Positions 1 through 10,119 are shown, counted from the first letter of the stretch. The stretch is DNA of 64,000 nt from Streptomyces sp. RKND-216 (GCF_004795255.1 NZ_SSBQ01000002.1:2172001-2236000); one strand, 5' to 3'. Made by a program: numbers and translations. The notes: generated by a model not told the origin, from the sequence alone.

Positions 1-1046
1 GCCAGCAGCGGCCGCAGGCCCGCGTACACGCCCTCCACGTCGTCCCGCGTCAGCGGAGTGGCGAGCACCGAATTGACGTGTTCGAGCAGGTAGTCGATGT
101 CCGCGCTCGATGCGGCGGGGTGCGCCTTGTCCAGGTCCCAGTCCGTGTCCGTGGTGCCGACGACCCAGTGCCGGCCCCACGGGATGACGAAGAGGACGCT
201 CTTCTCGGTCCGCAGGATCAGGCCGGTGGTGGAGTTGATGCGGTCCTTGGGCACCACCAGGTGGATGCCCTTGGACGCGCGGACGTGGAACTTGCCGCGC
301 TCGGCGATCAGCGCCTGCGTGTCGTCCGTCCACACGCCGGTCGCGTTGACGACCTGCTTGGCGCGGACCTCGTACTCGCCGCCCTGCTCCAGGTCCTGCA
401 CGCGGGCGCCGACGACGCGTTCACCCTCGCGCAGGAAGCCGGTCACCCGGGCCCGGTTGGCGGCGTGCGCGCCGTAGCGGGCGGCCGTACGGACGAGCGT
501 GGCGACGTAACGGGCGTCGTCCATCTGCGCGTCGTAGTACTGCAGAGCGCCGACGAGAGCGTCCTTCTTCAAGCAGGGGGCCACGCGCAGCGCGCGCCGA
601 CGGGAGAGGTGACGGTGCATCGGCAGCCCGCGTCCGTGCCCGGAGGACAGCGACATCGCGTCGTAGAGCGCCACGCCCGAACCGGCGTAGAACCGCTCCC
701 AGCCCTTGTGCTGCAGCGGGTAGAGAAACGGCACCGGCTTCACCAGGTGCGGCGCGATCCGCTCCAGCAGCAGCCCGCGTTCCTTCAGTGCCTCCCGGAC
801 CAGCGCGAAGTCCAGCATCTCCAGGTAGCGCAGACCGCCGTGGATCAGCTTGCTGGAACGGCTGGACGTACCGGAGGCCCAGTCCCGCGCCTCCACGATG
901 CCGGTGGACAGGCCGCGGGTCGCCGCGTCCAGAACGGTGCCCGCGCCGACCACGCCCGCGCCGACGACGAGCACGTCCAGCTCGCGCTCGGCCATCCTCG
1001 CCAGCGCCTCGGTGCGCTGCTCCGGTCCCAGTGTCGCTGTCCTCAC
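1..1046 (-). CDS. glpD: Glycerol-3-phosphate dehydrogenase, C-terminus beyond window
   Basis: FAD-dependent, membrane-associated enzyme that oxidises sn-glycerol-3-phosphate to dihydroxyacetone phosphate and passes electrons to quinone. The reverse-strand reading starts with GTG at 1046, preceded by GAGGAGG. It shows an N-terminal dinucleotide fold (VVGAGVVGAG, about residues 21-30) followed by the family motifs TSSRSSKLIHGGLRYLE and LVREALKER. About 348 codons lie inside the window; the frame is still open at base 1, so the C-terminal part is missing only because the window ends. It is transcribed away from the dehydrogenase-like gene at 1335. Confidence 0.93.
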   Translation of the reverse strand, partial: MRTATLGPEQRTEALARMAERELDVLVVGAGVVGAGTVLDAATRGLSTGIVEARDWASGTSSRSSKLIHGGLRYLEMLDFALVREALKERGLLLERIAPHLVKPVPFLYPLQHKGWERFYAGSGVALYDAMSLSSGHGRGLPMHRHLSRRRALRVAPCLKKDALVGALQYYDAQMDDARYVATLVRTAARYGAHAANRARVTGFLREGERVVGARVQDLEQGGEYEVRAKQVVNATGVWTDDTQALIAERGKFHVRASKGIHLVVPKDRINSTTGLILRTEKSVLFVIPWGRHWVVGTTDTDWDLDKAHPAASSADIDYLLEHVNSVLATPLTRDDVEGVYAGLRPLL

Positions 1047-1227
1047 CGCGTCCTCCTCGGGGTTCGGTCCGGTCGTCCTCGGCCGCTGTCGTTGCGGTGT
1101 CTCGGTGTCGCTACCCGCGTCACATCGGGTGACGCTGTCGTATCCCTTCCCCGTCACTGTCGATGGTCCCCCATTCGCGCCACTTCGGCTGTTCACCGGG
1201 ACTGCCACGCGGAGCAATACCACATAT

Positions 1228-1254
1228 CTGTCATATAGGCCCTTAACCTGACAG
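1228..1254. promoter_or_regulatory. Candidate operator, CTGTCA-N15-TGACAG
   Basis: A perfect inverted repeat of 6-bp arms (1228-1233 and 1249-1254) lies in the 288-bp divergent spacer between glpD and the dehydrogenase-like gene, in an unusually AT-rich patch. A regulator of glycerol genes could bind here, but nothing in the window shows which protein does. Confidence 0.3.
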
Positions 1255-1334
1255 AGCTGTCTTCGCCACTCGGCTCCGCGCCGGGCCGGTCAGCGCCGGT
1301 CCGCACGCGTCGCCACCGATCACCGGGGAAGGGG

Positions 1335-2612
1335 ATGCCCGCAACCATGCGCGCAGATCTCGCCGTACTCGGTCTGGGCCATTCGGGTCTCCCGCTGGCC
1401 CGGGCCGCGACCGCCGCAGGTATCGGCACCATCGGCTGCGACCCGGACCCGCGCACCGTCGCCGACCTGGCCGCCGGCCGGGCGCCCGCCGACGGCTCGC
1501 TCACCGCGCCCGCACTGCGTCGGATGCTCTCCCAGGGCTTCCGCACCACCGGCGACCCGGCCGTCCTCGGCCGCGTCCGCACCGTCGTGATCTGCGTCGA
1601 CACCCCGCTCGGCGCCGACCGCACGCTCGACCTGCGCCCGGTCCGGGAGGCCGCCCGCACGCTGGCACCGGTACTGCGGCCGCGCACCACCGTGGTGCTC
1701 CAGTCCACCGTCTACCCCGGCAGCACGGAGGAGTTCCTGCGCACCGTGCTGGAGGACGGCTCCGGGCTCGGCGCCGGTCGCGACTTCCACCTCGCCTACG
1801 CCCCCGACCGTCTCGACCCGGGGGACGGGGCGGGGGCCGACCTCGCCCGCATCCCCCAGGTGATCGGCGGCCTCACCCCCGCCTGCACGGAGGCCGCCGC
1901 GGCCTTCTACGGCCGGCTCACCGAGAAGGTCGTCCGCGCGCGCGGGCCGCGCGAGGCGGAGACGGCCGCGCTGCTGGAGACCAACTACCGGCAGATCAAC
2001 ATCGCGCTGATCAACGAGATGGCCGTCTTCTGCCACGACATCGGTGTCGACCTGTGGGACGTGATCCGCTGCGCGGAGACCAAGCCGTTCGGCTTCCATG
2101 CCTTCCGGCCGGGGCCCGGAGTGGGCGGCCACAGCGTGCCCATCGACCCCAACCACCTGTCATACCCGAGCCGTTCGCTCGGCTACCCGCTGCGGATGGT
2201 GGAACTGGCACAGGAGGTGAACGCCCGCATGCCGCGCTACGTGACGCAGCGCGCCGCCGCGCTCCTCAACGAACACGGCAAGTCCGCGCGCGGCGCGCGA
2301 GTGCTGCTGCTGGGCGTCACCTACAAGGCCGACCTGGCGGACCGGGCCGGCTCGCCCGCCGAGGAGATCGCGAGCCGGCTGCGCGACCTGGGCGCGGAGG
2401 TCGGCTTCCACGACCCGTACGTGCAGCGCTGGGAGGCGGGAGGGGTCGCCGTCCCCCGCGCCGACTCGCTGTACGAGGCCGCGGGGGCGGCCGACCTGAC
2501 GGTGCTGCTGCAGAACCACCGCGTCTACGACCTCCAGGGTCTGGCGGCCAAGTCCCAGCTCCTGCTGGACACCCGCGGCGTCAGCCCGACGGGCGCGGCG
2601 CACCGGCTCTGA
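1335..2612 (+). CDS. Nucleotide-sugar dehydrogenase-like protein with altered catalytic residues
   Basis: 425 aa with the three-part layout of the UDP-glucose/UDP-ManNAc dehydrogenase family: an N-terminal NAD fold (LGLGHSGLP, residues 12-20), a central helical region (ETNYRQINIALINEMA, about 215-230) and a C-terminal UDP-binding domain (LLLGVTYKAD). Canonical members oxidise an NDP-sugar twice through a catalytic Cys in GGHCxPxDP. Here that motif reads GGHSVPIDP with Ser267, the usual PER motif reads PDR, and the Lys normally in the aKllxN helix is absent. The fold is kept but the classical four-electron oxidation is doubtful. ATG 1335 and ATG 1347 are both possible; the GGGGAAGG signal favours 1335. 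Confidence 0.75.
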   Translation: MPATMRADLAVLGLGHSGLPLARAATAAGIGTIGCDPDPRTVADLAAGRAPADGSLTAPALRRMLSQGFRTTGDPAVLGRVRTVVICVDTPLGADRTLDLRPVREAARTLAPVLRPRTTVVLQSTVYPGSTEEFLRTVLEDGSGLGAGRDFHLAYAPDRLDPGDGAGADLARIPQVIGGLTPACTEAAAAFYGRLTEKVVRARGPREAETAALLETNYRQINIALINEMAVFCHDIGVDLWDVIRCAETKPFGFHAFRPGPGVGGHSVPIDPNHLSYPSRSLGYPLRMVELAQEVNARMPRYVTQRAAALLNEHGKSARGARVLLLGVTYKADLADRAGSPAEEIASRLRDLGAEVGFHDPYVQRWEAGGVAVPRADSLYEAAGAADLTVLLQNHRVYDLQGLAAKSQLLLDTRGVSPTGAAHRL

Positions 2613-2633
2613 GCCGCGACGACGGCACCAGGA

Positions 2634-3749
2634 TCAGCGCGAGCGCGCGACCGTGACCTCGACGCGCTGGAACTCCTTGAGGTCGGAGTAGCCGGTCGTC
2701 GCCATCGCACGCCGCAGGGCTCCGAAGAAGTTCATCGACCCGTCCGGCGTGTGGGAGGGCCCGAGGAGGATCTCCTCCGTCGTGCCGACGGTGCCCAGGT
2801 CCATCCGCTTGCCGCGCGGCACGTCCTCGTGGACGGCCTCCATGCCCCAGTGGTGGCCGCGGCCGGGCGCGTCCGTGGCGCGCGCGAGCGGGGAGCCCAT
2901 CATCACCGCGTCCGCGCCGCAGGCGACCGCCTTCGGGAGGTCGCCGGACCAGCCGACGCCCCCGTCGGCGATCACGTGCACGTACCGGCCGCCGGACTCG
3001 TCGAGGTAGTCGCGCCGTGCGGCAGCGACATCGGCGACGGCCGTGGCCATCGGCACCTGGATGCCCAGCACGTTCCGCGTGGTGTGCGCGGCACCGCCGC
3101 CGAAGCCGACGAGCACGCCCGCCGCGCCGGTCCGCATCAGGTGCAGCGCCGCGGTGTAGGTGGCGCAGCCGCCGACGATCACCGGGACGTCCAGCTCGTA
3201 GATGAACTGCTTGAGGTTCAGCGGCTCGGCCCGGCCCGACACGTGCTCGGCGGAGACGGTGGTGCCGCGGATGACGAAGAGGTCGACGCCGGCGTCCACC
3301 ACGGCCTTGGAGAACTGCGCGGTGCGCTGCGGCGACAGCGCGGCGGCGGTGACGACGCCCGCGTCGCGCACCTCCTTGATGCGGCGGCCGATCAGCTCCT
3401 CCTTGATCGGCTCGGCGTAGATCTCCTGCATGCGGCGGTTGGCTTCGGCCTCGTCCAGTTCCGCGATGTCCGCGAGGAGCGGCTCGGGGTCCTCGTAACG
3501 GGTCCACAGGCCCTCGAGGTTGAGCACGCCGAGGCCGCCGAGTTCGCCGATGCGGATGGCGGCCCGCGGGGAGACGACGGAGTCCATGGGGGCCGCCAGG
3601 AAGGGCAGCTCAAAGCGGTAGGCGTCGATCTGCCAGGCGATCGAGACCTCCTTCGGGTCGCGCGTGCGCCGGCTCGGGACGACGGCGATGTCGTCGAACG
3701 CGTACGCCTTGCGGCCGCGCTTCCCGCGTCCGATCTCGATCTCAGTCAC
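2634..3749 (-). CDS. guaB3: GuaB3-type IMP dehydrogenase-related protein
   Basis: 371 aa. It has the IMPDH-type (beta/alpha)8 barrel without the CBS pair. The start (EIEIGRGKRGRKAYAFDDI) and the block LPFLAAPMDSVVSP are typical of the actinobacterial GuaB3 family (called IMP dehydrogenase 3 in mycobacteria). The loop that carries the catalytic Cys in true IMPDH reads GSGGGAAHTTR-like sequence around residue 220 without a cysteine, so it probably lacks ordinary IMPDH activity. It lies downstream of guaB on the same strand, separated by a strong hairpin, so it is probably transcribed separately. Its role is inferred only from family and position. Confidence 0.9.
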   Translation of the reverse strand: MTEIEIGRGKRGRKAYAFDDIAVVPSRRTRDPKEVSIAWQIDAYRFELPFLAAPMDSVVSPRAAIRIGELGGLGVLNLEGLWTRYEDPEPLLADIAELDEAEANRRMQEIYAEPIKEELIGRRIKEVRDAGVVTAAALSPQRTAQFSKAVVDAGVDLFVIRGTTVSAEHVSGRAEPLNLKQFIYELDVPVIVGGCATYTAALHLMRTGAAGVLVGFGGGAAHTTRNVLGIQVPMATAVADVAAARRDYLDESGGRYVHVIADGGVGWSGDLPKAVACGADAVMMGSPLARATDAPGRGHHWGMEAVHEDVPRGKRMDLGTVGTTEEILLGPSHTPDGSMNFFGALRRAMATTGYSDLKEFQRVEVTVARSR

Positions 3750-3799
3750 GTGTGGGCCCTTCCGTCTGCGAGTGCGGTGCCAGTATCCCCGACGCGCCG

Positions 3800-3827
3800 C
3801 AGCCCGCGGCCGGACGGCCGCGGGCTG
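3800..3827 (-). terminator. Intrinsic terminator downstream of guaB
   Basis: An inverted repeat with 12-bp arms and a 4-nt loop lies in the 99-bp gap between the end of guaB and the start of guaB3. As is usual in Streptomyces it has no strong U-tract. Confidence 0.7.
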
Positions 3828-3848
3828 GGACGAGCCGGTACGGGCGGC

Positions 3849-5450
<1,602 letters not shown>

Positions 5451-6026
5451 CTACTGCTCGGCCAGCGCACGCAGTCTGCTGAGCGCCCGGTGCTGGGCGA
5501 CGCGCACGGCCCCCGGGGACATGCCGAGCATCTGGCCGGTCTCCTCGGCCGAGAGCCCCACCGCGACCCGGAGCAGCACCAGTTCGCGCTGGTGCTCCGG
5601 GAGGTTGGCGAGGAGTTTCTTCGCCCACTCGGCGTCGCTGCTCAGCAGGGCGCGCTCCTCCGGGCCGAGCGAGTCGTCGGGCCGCTCGGGCATCTCGTCG
5701 GAGGGGAAGGCCGTGCTGCCGGGGTGGCGCATGGCGGCCCGCTGAAGGTCGGCGACCTTGTGCTGGGCGATGGCGACCACAAAGGCGTCGAAGGGCTTGC
5801 CGGTGTCGCGGTAGCGGGGCAGCGCGCAGAGCACCGCCAGGCACACCTCCTGCGCCAGGTCGTCCACGAAGTGGCGGGCGTCGCCGGGCAGCCGGGTCAG
5901 CCGGGTGCGGCAGTAGCGCAGAGCGAGAGGGTGCACGTGGGCGAGAAGGTCGTGCGTGGCCTGGTCGTCCCCCTCGACGGCGCGCTGGACGAGGGCGCCG
6001 ATCGGCGAGTTCTCGTCGTCGCGCAT
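5451..6026 (-). CDS. shbA: Sigma-70 family factor ShbA (SigD-like)
   Basis: 191-aa group 4 sigma factor. Region 2 spans about residues 30-95 ([15 protein letters not shown], then [18 protein letters not shown]); region 4 has the [31 protein letters not shown]. Its place between guaB and bldM matches shbA, whose product in S. griseus transcribes the principal sigma gene hrdB; the mycobacterial counterpart in this neighbourhood is sigD. The start at ATG 6026 ([10 protein letters not shown]) fits remembered orthologues, but an in-frame GTG at 6125 has a much stronger ribosome-binding site (GAGGGGAGGG, 8-nt spacing) and would add 33 residues. No anti-sigma gene is adjacent. Confidence 0.85.
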   Translation of the reverse strand: MRDDENSPIGALVQRAVEGDDQATHDLLAHVHPLALRYCRTRLTRLPGDARHFVDDLAQEVCLAVLCALPRYRDTGKPFDAFVVAIAQHKVADLQRAAMRHPGSTAFPSDEMPERPDDSLGPEERALLSSDAEWAKKLLANLPEHQRELVLLRVAVGLSAEETGQMLGMSPGAVRVAQHRALSRLRALAEQ

Positions 6027-6236
6027 CGGTCCATGGTGCACCGGGCCCCTGCGTTTCGCCGCATCGCGGCCCTGGTTCTGCACAGAAGCGTTATGCGCAC
6101 TGTGAGCGGTCGCACTCGCGGTCACTTCCCGTGCCCTCCCCTCACGCCTGTCCGGCCGGTTCCGAGGAACTCCATACCTCAAGCATGCGGCACGCGCGAG
6201 TGTTCCGGCCCGGCCCGGCGCCGGTCGGCCCCCGGG

Positions 6237-6271
6237 CCGACGGGTGCGGGAGGGCTTCCCGCACCCGTCGG
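6237..6271 (-). terminator. Terminator downstream of bldM
   Basis: A perfect 14-bp stem (6237-6250 with 6258-6271) and a 7-nt loop lie in the gap between the bldM stop and shbA. It should insulate shbA from bldM transcription. Confidence 0.75.
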
Positions 6272-6329
6272 GGAGACCGGGCGACGTACGCGACCTGCGA
6301 GAAGTTGCCGGGCTGGGGCGCGTGGTGTC

Positions 6330-6941
6330 CTAGCGGACGAGGCCCCAGCGGAAGCCGAGGGCGACGGCGTGCGCGCGGTCGGAGGCGCCGAGCTTCTTGA
6401 ACAGCCGACGTGCGTGGGTCTTGACCGTGTCCTCGGAGAGGAACAGCTCGCGGCCGATCTCGGCGTTCGAACGGCCGTGACTCATGCCCTCCAGCACCTG
6501 GATCTCCCGGGCGGTGAGGGTGGGAGCCGCGCCCATCTCCGCCGACCGCAGCCGCCGCGGGGCGAGCCGCCAGGTCGGGTCGGCCAGGGCCTGCGTGACA
6601 GTGGCCCGCAGTTCGGCGCGTGAGGCGTCCTTGTGCAGGTAGCCGCGGGCACCGGCGGCCACCGCGAGGGCGACGCCGTCCAGGTCCTCGGCCACCGTCA
6701 GCATGATGATGCGGGCGCCGGGGTCGGCGGACAGCAGCCGCCGGACGGTCTCCACACCTCCCAGGCCGGGCATCCGGACATCCATGAGGATGAGGTCGGA
6801 GCGGTCGGCACCCCAGCGGCGGAGGACTTCCTCACCGTTGGCGGCCGTCGTCACTCGCTCGACGCCGGGCACGGTCGCGACCGCGCGGCGGAGCGCCTCT
6901 CGGGCAAGCGGGGAGTCGTCGCAGACGAGGACGGACGTCAT
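6330..6941 (-). CDS. bldM: Developmental response regulator BldM
   Basis: 203-aa NarL/FixJ-type regulator needed for aerial development in Streptomyces; in the known system it acts as a homodimer and as a heterodimer with WhiI. The receiver domain (residues 1-120) has the acidic pair D8-D9, the phosphorylatable-position D54 (LILMDVRMPG) and K104 region (YLHKDAS). The C-terminal LuxR-type HTH is LTAREIQVLEGMSHGRSNAEIG. The frame is open further upstream, but MTSVLVCDDSP at 6941 gives the exact 203-aa length of BldM. It is divergent from whiD, with a sigma-BldN promoter in the spacer. Confidence 0.95.
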   Translation of the reverse strand: MTSVLVCDDSPLAREALRRAVATVPGVERVTTAANGEEVLRRWGADRSDLILMDVRMPGLGGVETVRRLLSADPGARIIMLTVAEDLDGVALAVAAGARGYLHKDASRAELRATVTQALADPTWRLAPRRLRSAEMGAAPTLTAREIQVLEGMSHGRSNAEIGRELFLSEDTVKTHARRLFKKLGASDRAHAVALGFRWGLVR

Positions 6942-7068
6942 GACCACCCTCCACCACTGATGCGCATCACCTTGAGCCTCCAGGCTGTTGCAGAACGTCA
7001 CCTGTGTGCGGCCGACGACTCCGGGAACCCGCGGTTCCCGACGGTTCTCGTCGACCACCTCCGCACTC

Positions 7069-7096
7069 TCAACGACGGTCACCCAAAAGAGTTACG
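7069..7096 (-). promoter_or_regulatory. Sigma-BldN-type promoter of bldM
   Basis: On the reverse strand CGTAAC (7096-7091), a 16-nt spacer and CGTTGA (7074-7069) match the published sigma-BldN consensus exactly. It points towards bldM, leaving a leader of roughly 120 nt. bldMp1 is a known BldN target in S. coelicolor. Confidence 0.88.
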
Positions 7097-7116
7097 GGCT
7101 GCCGCGGCCGCCTCCG

Positions 7117-7133
7117 ACACTCTACGTGAGTGT
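7117..7133. promoter_or_regulatory. Palindromic operator candidate, ACACTC-N5-GAGTGT
   Basis: A perfect inverted repeat lies 20 bp upstream of the bldM -35 box, within the 357-bp bldM-whiD spacer. It is well placed for a regulator of bldM or of both genes. The binding protein is not identified. Confidence 0.4.
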
Positions 7134-7298
7134 ACGGACACGGTCGGGTGAGATCACGCAGCCGCGCTGCTCGTTCACGAATGCCCTGTTTGGTCGGGAT
7201 TCCTTCCGTTTCGGTTGGGTAATAGCTAGATTCGGCAAGGGATCATATTTACCGATGAGTGACACATCAGTCGCACTACGCCACTGAGGGGACACGCA

Positions 7299-7613
7299 AT
7301 GGCAGATTTCTCCCGCCTCCCGGGCCCGAACGCCGATCTGTGGGACTGGCAGCTGCTGGCCGCCTGCCGGGGCGTCGACAGTTCCCTGTTCTTTCACCCC
7401 GAGGGTGAGCGCGGAGCGGCCCGAAGTGCGCGTGAGGCATCCGCGAAAGAGGTCTGCATGCGCTGCCCCGTCCGCTCCGAGTGTGCGGCGCACGCGCTCA
7501 CGGTCCGCGAACCGTACGGCGTGTGGGGCGGCCTGACCGAGGACGAGCGCGAGGAACTGATGGGCCGGGCACGCCACCGCCTGATCGCGACGTCGTCCGG
7601 CTCGGGCGGCTGA
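7299..7613 (+). CDS. whiD: WhiB-like iron-sulfur regulator WhiD
   Basis: 104 aa; a Wbl protein needed for spore maturation in Streptomyces, binding an oxygen-sensitive [4Fe-4S] cluster. The four ligands are visible as C23 and the CxxC plus Cys set in VCMRCPVRSEC (C53, C56, C62), followed by the Wbl turn GVWGG and a basic C-terminal helix. The N-terminal sequence MADFSRLPGPNADLWDWQ is what I remember for WhiD. It is slightly shorter than the 112-aa S. coelicolor protein, with a Ser/Gly tail. ATG 7299 follows GAGGGG. Confidence 0.95.
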   Translation: MADFSRLPGPNADLWDWQLLAACRGVDSSLFFHPEGERGAARSAREASAKEVCMRCPVRSECAAHALTVREPYGVWGGLTEDEREELMGRARHRLIATSSGSGG

Positions 7614-7714
7614 GCAGAAACGATTCATCATCCGCGCGGCCGGGGTGACCCGCCTCGCGCGGAACAGGACCTGTGCGGTCGCCCCGGCGACGGCCCCGGG
7701 GCTAGCGTGCGTCC

Positions 7715-8380
7715 ATGATGCAGCTGCTGTCCGTGAACCTCGCCCGGCCGCGCACCGCGGACTACACCGATTCGCCCTCCCACGTCACCGGTATCGACAA
7801 GCGCCCGGCCGACGGCCCCGTCTCCGTCACGGCACCGGGAGCCAAAGGGGTCGGCGGCAGCGGGCTGACCGGCGACACCATCGGCGACCTGCGCCACCAC
7901 GGCGGGGACCACCAGGCCGTGTACGCCTACGCGCGCGAGGACCTCGACGTCTGGGCGCGCGAGCTGGGCCGCGAGTTGACCGGCGGCGTCTTCGGCGAGA
8001 ACCTCACCACCTCGGGCGTCGACGTGAACGGCGCACGGATCGGCGAACGCTGGCGGATCGGCGCCGACCTGCTGCTGGAGGTCAGCAGCGCCCGCATCCC
8101 GTGCCGCACGTTCGCCGGCTGGCTCGGGGAGAAGGGCTGGGTGAAGACCTTCACGCAGCGCGCCGTCCCAGGCGCCTACCTGCGGGTGATCGAACCGGGC
8201 GAGATCCGCGCCGGGGACCCGATCGACCTCGTGCACCGGCCCGGCCACGACGTCACCGTCTCCCAGCTGTTCCGGGCGGTCACCACCGAGCCCGACCTGC
8301 TGCCGAAACTGCTCGACGCGGGCGACGCCCTGCACCCCGAGGCGCGGAGCAAGGCGATGCGCCGGACGGCGTCCTCCTGA
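7715..8380 (+). CDS. MOSC domain protein (YiiM-like)
   Basis: 221 aa. The MOSC beta-barrel is recognisable from the blocks LTGDTIGDLRHHGG, YAYAREDLDVWARELG and GGVFGENLTTSGVDV, and the conserved Cys in ARIPCRTFAGWLG. MOSC proteins handle molybdenum-cofactor sulfur or reduce N-hydroxylated substrates with Moco; the YiiM type stands alone, as here. TAGCGT (7703-7708) lies 6 nt before ATG 7715 with no Shine-Dalgarno, suggesting a leaderless mRNA. The substrate cannot be read from sequence. Confidence 0.85.
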   Translation: MMQLLSVNLARPRTADYTDSPSHVTGIDKRPADGPVSVTAPGAKGVGGSGLTGDTIGDLRHHGGDHQAVYAYAREDLDVWARELGRELTGGVFGENLTTSGVDVNGARIGERWRIGADLLLEVSSARIPCRTFAGWLGEKGWVKTFTQRAVPGAYLRVIEPGEIRAGDPIDLVHRPGHDVTVSQLFRAVTTEPDLLPKLLDAGDALHPEARSKAMRRTASS

Positions 8381-8413
8381 CGGCGCCTTCCTGACGGCCG
8401 ATACCGTGCCCGC

Positions 8414-9187
8414 ATGACGACTGCACTGATCACCGGGGCCACCGCGGGCCTCGGCGCCGCGTTCGCCGAACGGCTCGCCCGGGACGGGCACCACCTGGTG
8501 CTGCTCGCCCGCGACACCGAACGGCTGCACGAGCGGGCCACCGACCTGCACGACCGGCACGGCGTCGAGGTCTCCGTCCTCACGGCCGACCTCGCCACCG
8601 AGAAGGGCATCGTCGCGCTGGAGGAGCGCGTCGGCGACCGCGACCGCCCGGTGGACCTGCTGGTGAACAACGCGGGCTTCGGCAACAAGGGGCGCTTCCT
8701 CGACGTGCCGATGGCCGACGAGCTGACGATGCTGCGGGTGCACTGCGAGGCGGTGCTGCGCTCCACGGCGGCGGCCGCGGAGGCCATGCGGGAGCGCGGG
8801 CGCGGCGGCGTGGTCAACGTCGCCTCGGTCGCCGCGTTCCTGCCGCGCGGCACCTACGGCGCGTCCAAGGCCTGGATCACGCAGTTCACCCAGGGCGTCG
8901 CGGCCGACCTGGCGGGTTCCGGGGTACGGCTGATGGCGCTGTGCCCGGGTTTCGTGCGCACCGAGTTCCACCAGCGGGCGGGCATGGACGCCGGGAACGT
9001 GCCGGGATGGATGTGGCTGGACGCGGGGCGCGTCGTGGACGCCGCGCTCGCCGACCTGGCACGGGGCCGCGCCCTGTCCGTCCCGGACCCCCGGTACAAG
9101 GCGCTGGCGGGACTCATGCGGCTCGCCCCACGCGGCGTGCTGGCCCGCGCGAGCACCGGAACGGGCCGGAAGTACGGACCGAGGTGA
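8414..9187 (+). CDS. Short-chain dehydrogenase/reductase
   Basis: 257 aa, classical SDR. It shows the nucleotide-binding motif TGATAGLGAAFAERL (residues 7-21), NNAGFG, a catalytic Ser in the strand VVNVASVAAFLP, and YGASKAW with the YxxxK pair. The motif TGxxxGxG followed by an Arg-rich stretch (LLARDTERL) fits NADP(H). A TACCGT box (8402-8407) sits 6 nt before ATG, again suggesting a leaderless start, only 33 bp after the MOSC gene. The substrate is unknown; it could be a fatty acyl or sterol-type reductase. Confidence 0.88.
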   Translation: MTTALITGATAGLGAAFAERLARDGHHLVLLARDTERLHERATDLHDRHGVEVSVLTADLATEKGIVALEERVGDRDRPVDLLVNNAGFGNKGRFLDVPMADELTMLRVHCEAVLRSTAAAAEAMRERGRGGVVNVASVAAFLPRGTYGASKAWITQFTQGVAADLAGSGVRLMALCPGFVRTEFHQRAGMDAGNVPGWMWLDAGRVVDAALADLARGRALSVPDPRYKALAGLMRLAPRGVLARASTGTGRKYGPR

Positions 9188-9333
9188 CCGCATGAGACCT
9201 GCCGCGAACCGGCCTAAGCTGGAAGGGAAAGGGCCGCCGCCGGCGTCCGTCGGTCCCCTCCCCGGCACCGGGACGACCTCCGACCAGCGAGGCCCCGCCT
9301 GCTGACGGGACCTCCGCCAGCGCGGGAGGCGCC

Positions 9334-10035
9334 ATGACTTTCCTCCAGCTCATCGACTGCCGGACCGACAGGTTCGAGGAGATGAACCGGCTCATGGACA
9401 CCTGGGCCGAGCAGACCCGGGGCAAGCGGACGGCGACGCACGAGGTGGTGGGCCGGGACCGTTCGGACGGCGCGCACTTCGTCGAGATCGTCGAGTTCCC
9501 GTCGTACGAGGAGGCGATGCGCAACTCCGAGCTCCCGGAGACCGACCGGGTGTTCCGGGAGATGGTGGCGCTCTGCGACGGCATGCCCACCTTCACCGAC
9601 CTCGACGTGGTGCGGGACGAGACCTTCAACGCGGAGACCATGCGCCGCTTCTACGAGGAGGTCGCCGTCGGCGGCAACATCGACGTCATCGACGAGCTGT
9701 ACATCCCGGACCACATCGACCACGACGTGGCCAAGGAGGCGAACACGACCGTCGGCAGGGACGTGCTGAAGGCCGACATCACGCGCTGGCGGGAGGCGTT
9801 CGACTTCGACTTCACCCTCGACCGGCAGGTGGCCGAGGGGGACACCGTGGTGACGCTCTGGACGTGGCGGGGCCGGCACCGCGGCGACTTCATGGGCATC
9901 GCGCCCACCGGCCGGGAGTGCACCATGACCGGCACGACCGTGTGCCGGTTCCAGGACGGGAAGATCCACGAGAGCTGGTGGCACTACGACATCCCGCGGC
10001 TGATGCGCGAACTCGGCGCCGAGGCATCCGCCTGA
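9334..10035 (+). CDS. Two-domain protein: monooxygenase-like ferredoxin fold plus SnoaL-like domain
   Basis: 233 aa. Residues 1-95 look like a small dimeric alpha/beta-barrel domain (FLQLIDCRTDRFEEMNRLMDTW, FVEIVEFPSYEEAM). Residues 100-233 have the SnoaL-type ester-cyclase pattern: RFYEEVAVGGNIDVIDELY, a HIDHD motif, GRDVLKADITRWREAF, the conserved strand VVTLWTWRGRHRGDFMGIAPTG and WWHYD. The two families usually occur as separate proteins. A TAAGCT box at 9215-9220 and GGGAGG before the ATG suggest its own promoter with a leader of about 110 nt. No polyketide cluster is nearby, so a general hydrolytic or isomerase role is as likely as cyclisation. Confidence 0.75.
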   Translation: MTFLQLIDCRTDRFEEMNRLMDTWAEQTRGKRTATHEVVGRDRSDGAHFVEIVEFPSYEEAMRNSELPETDRVFREMVALCDGMPTFTDLDVVRDETFNAETMRRFYEEVAVGGNIDVIDELYIPDHIDHDVAKEANTTVGRDVLKADITRWREAFDFDFTLDRQVAEGDTVVTLWTWRGRHRGDFMGIAPTGRECTMTGTTVCRFQDGKIHESWWHYDIPRLMRELGAEASA

Positions 10036-10075
10036 CGGCGCCCGGGCACCCCTCACGGAACGGGTTCCGGGAACG

Positions 10076-10119
10076 GACGAGGCCCGGTGCACCCCTCACG
10101 GGGTGCACCGGGCCTCGTC
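10076..10119. terminator. Bidirectional terminator between the SnoaL-like gene and groEL
   Basis: A perfect 20-bp stem with a 4-nt loop lies between two convergent genes, 40 bp past one stop and 24 bp past the other. It can serve both strands. Confidence 0.9.
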
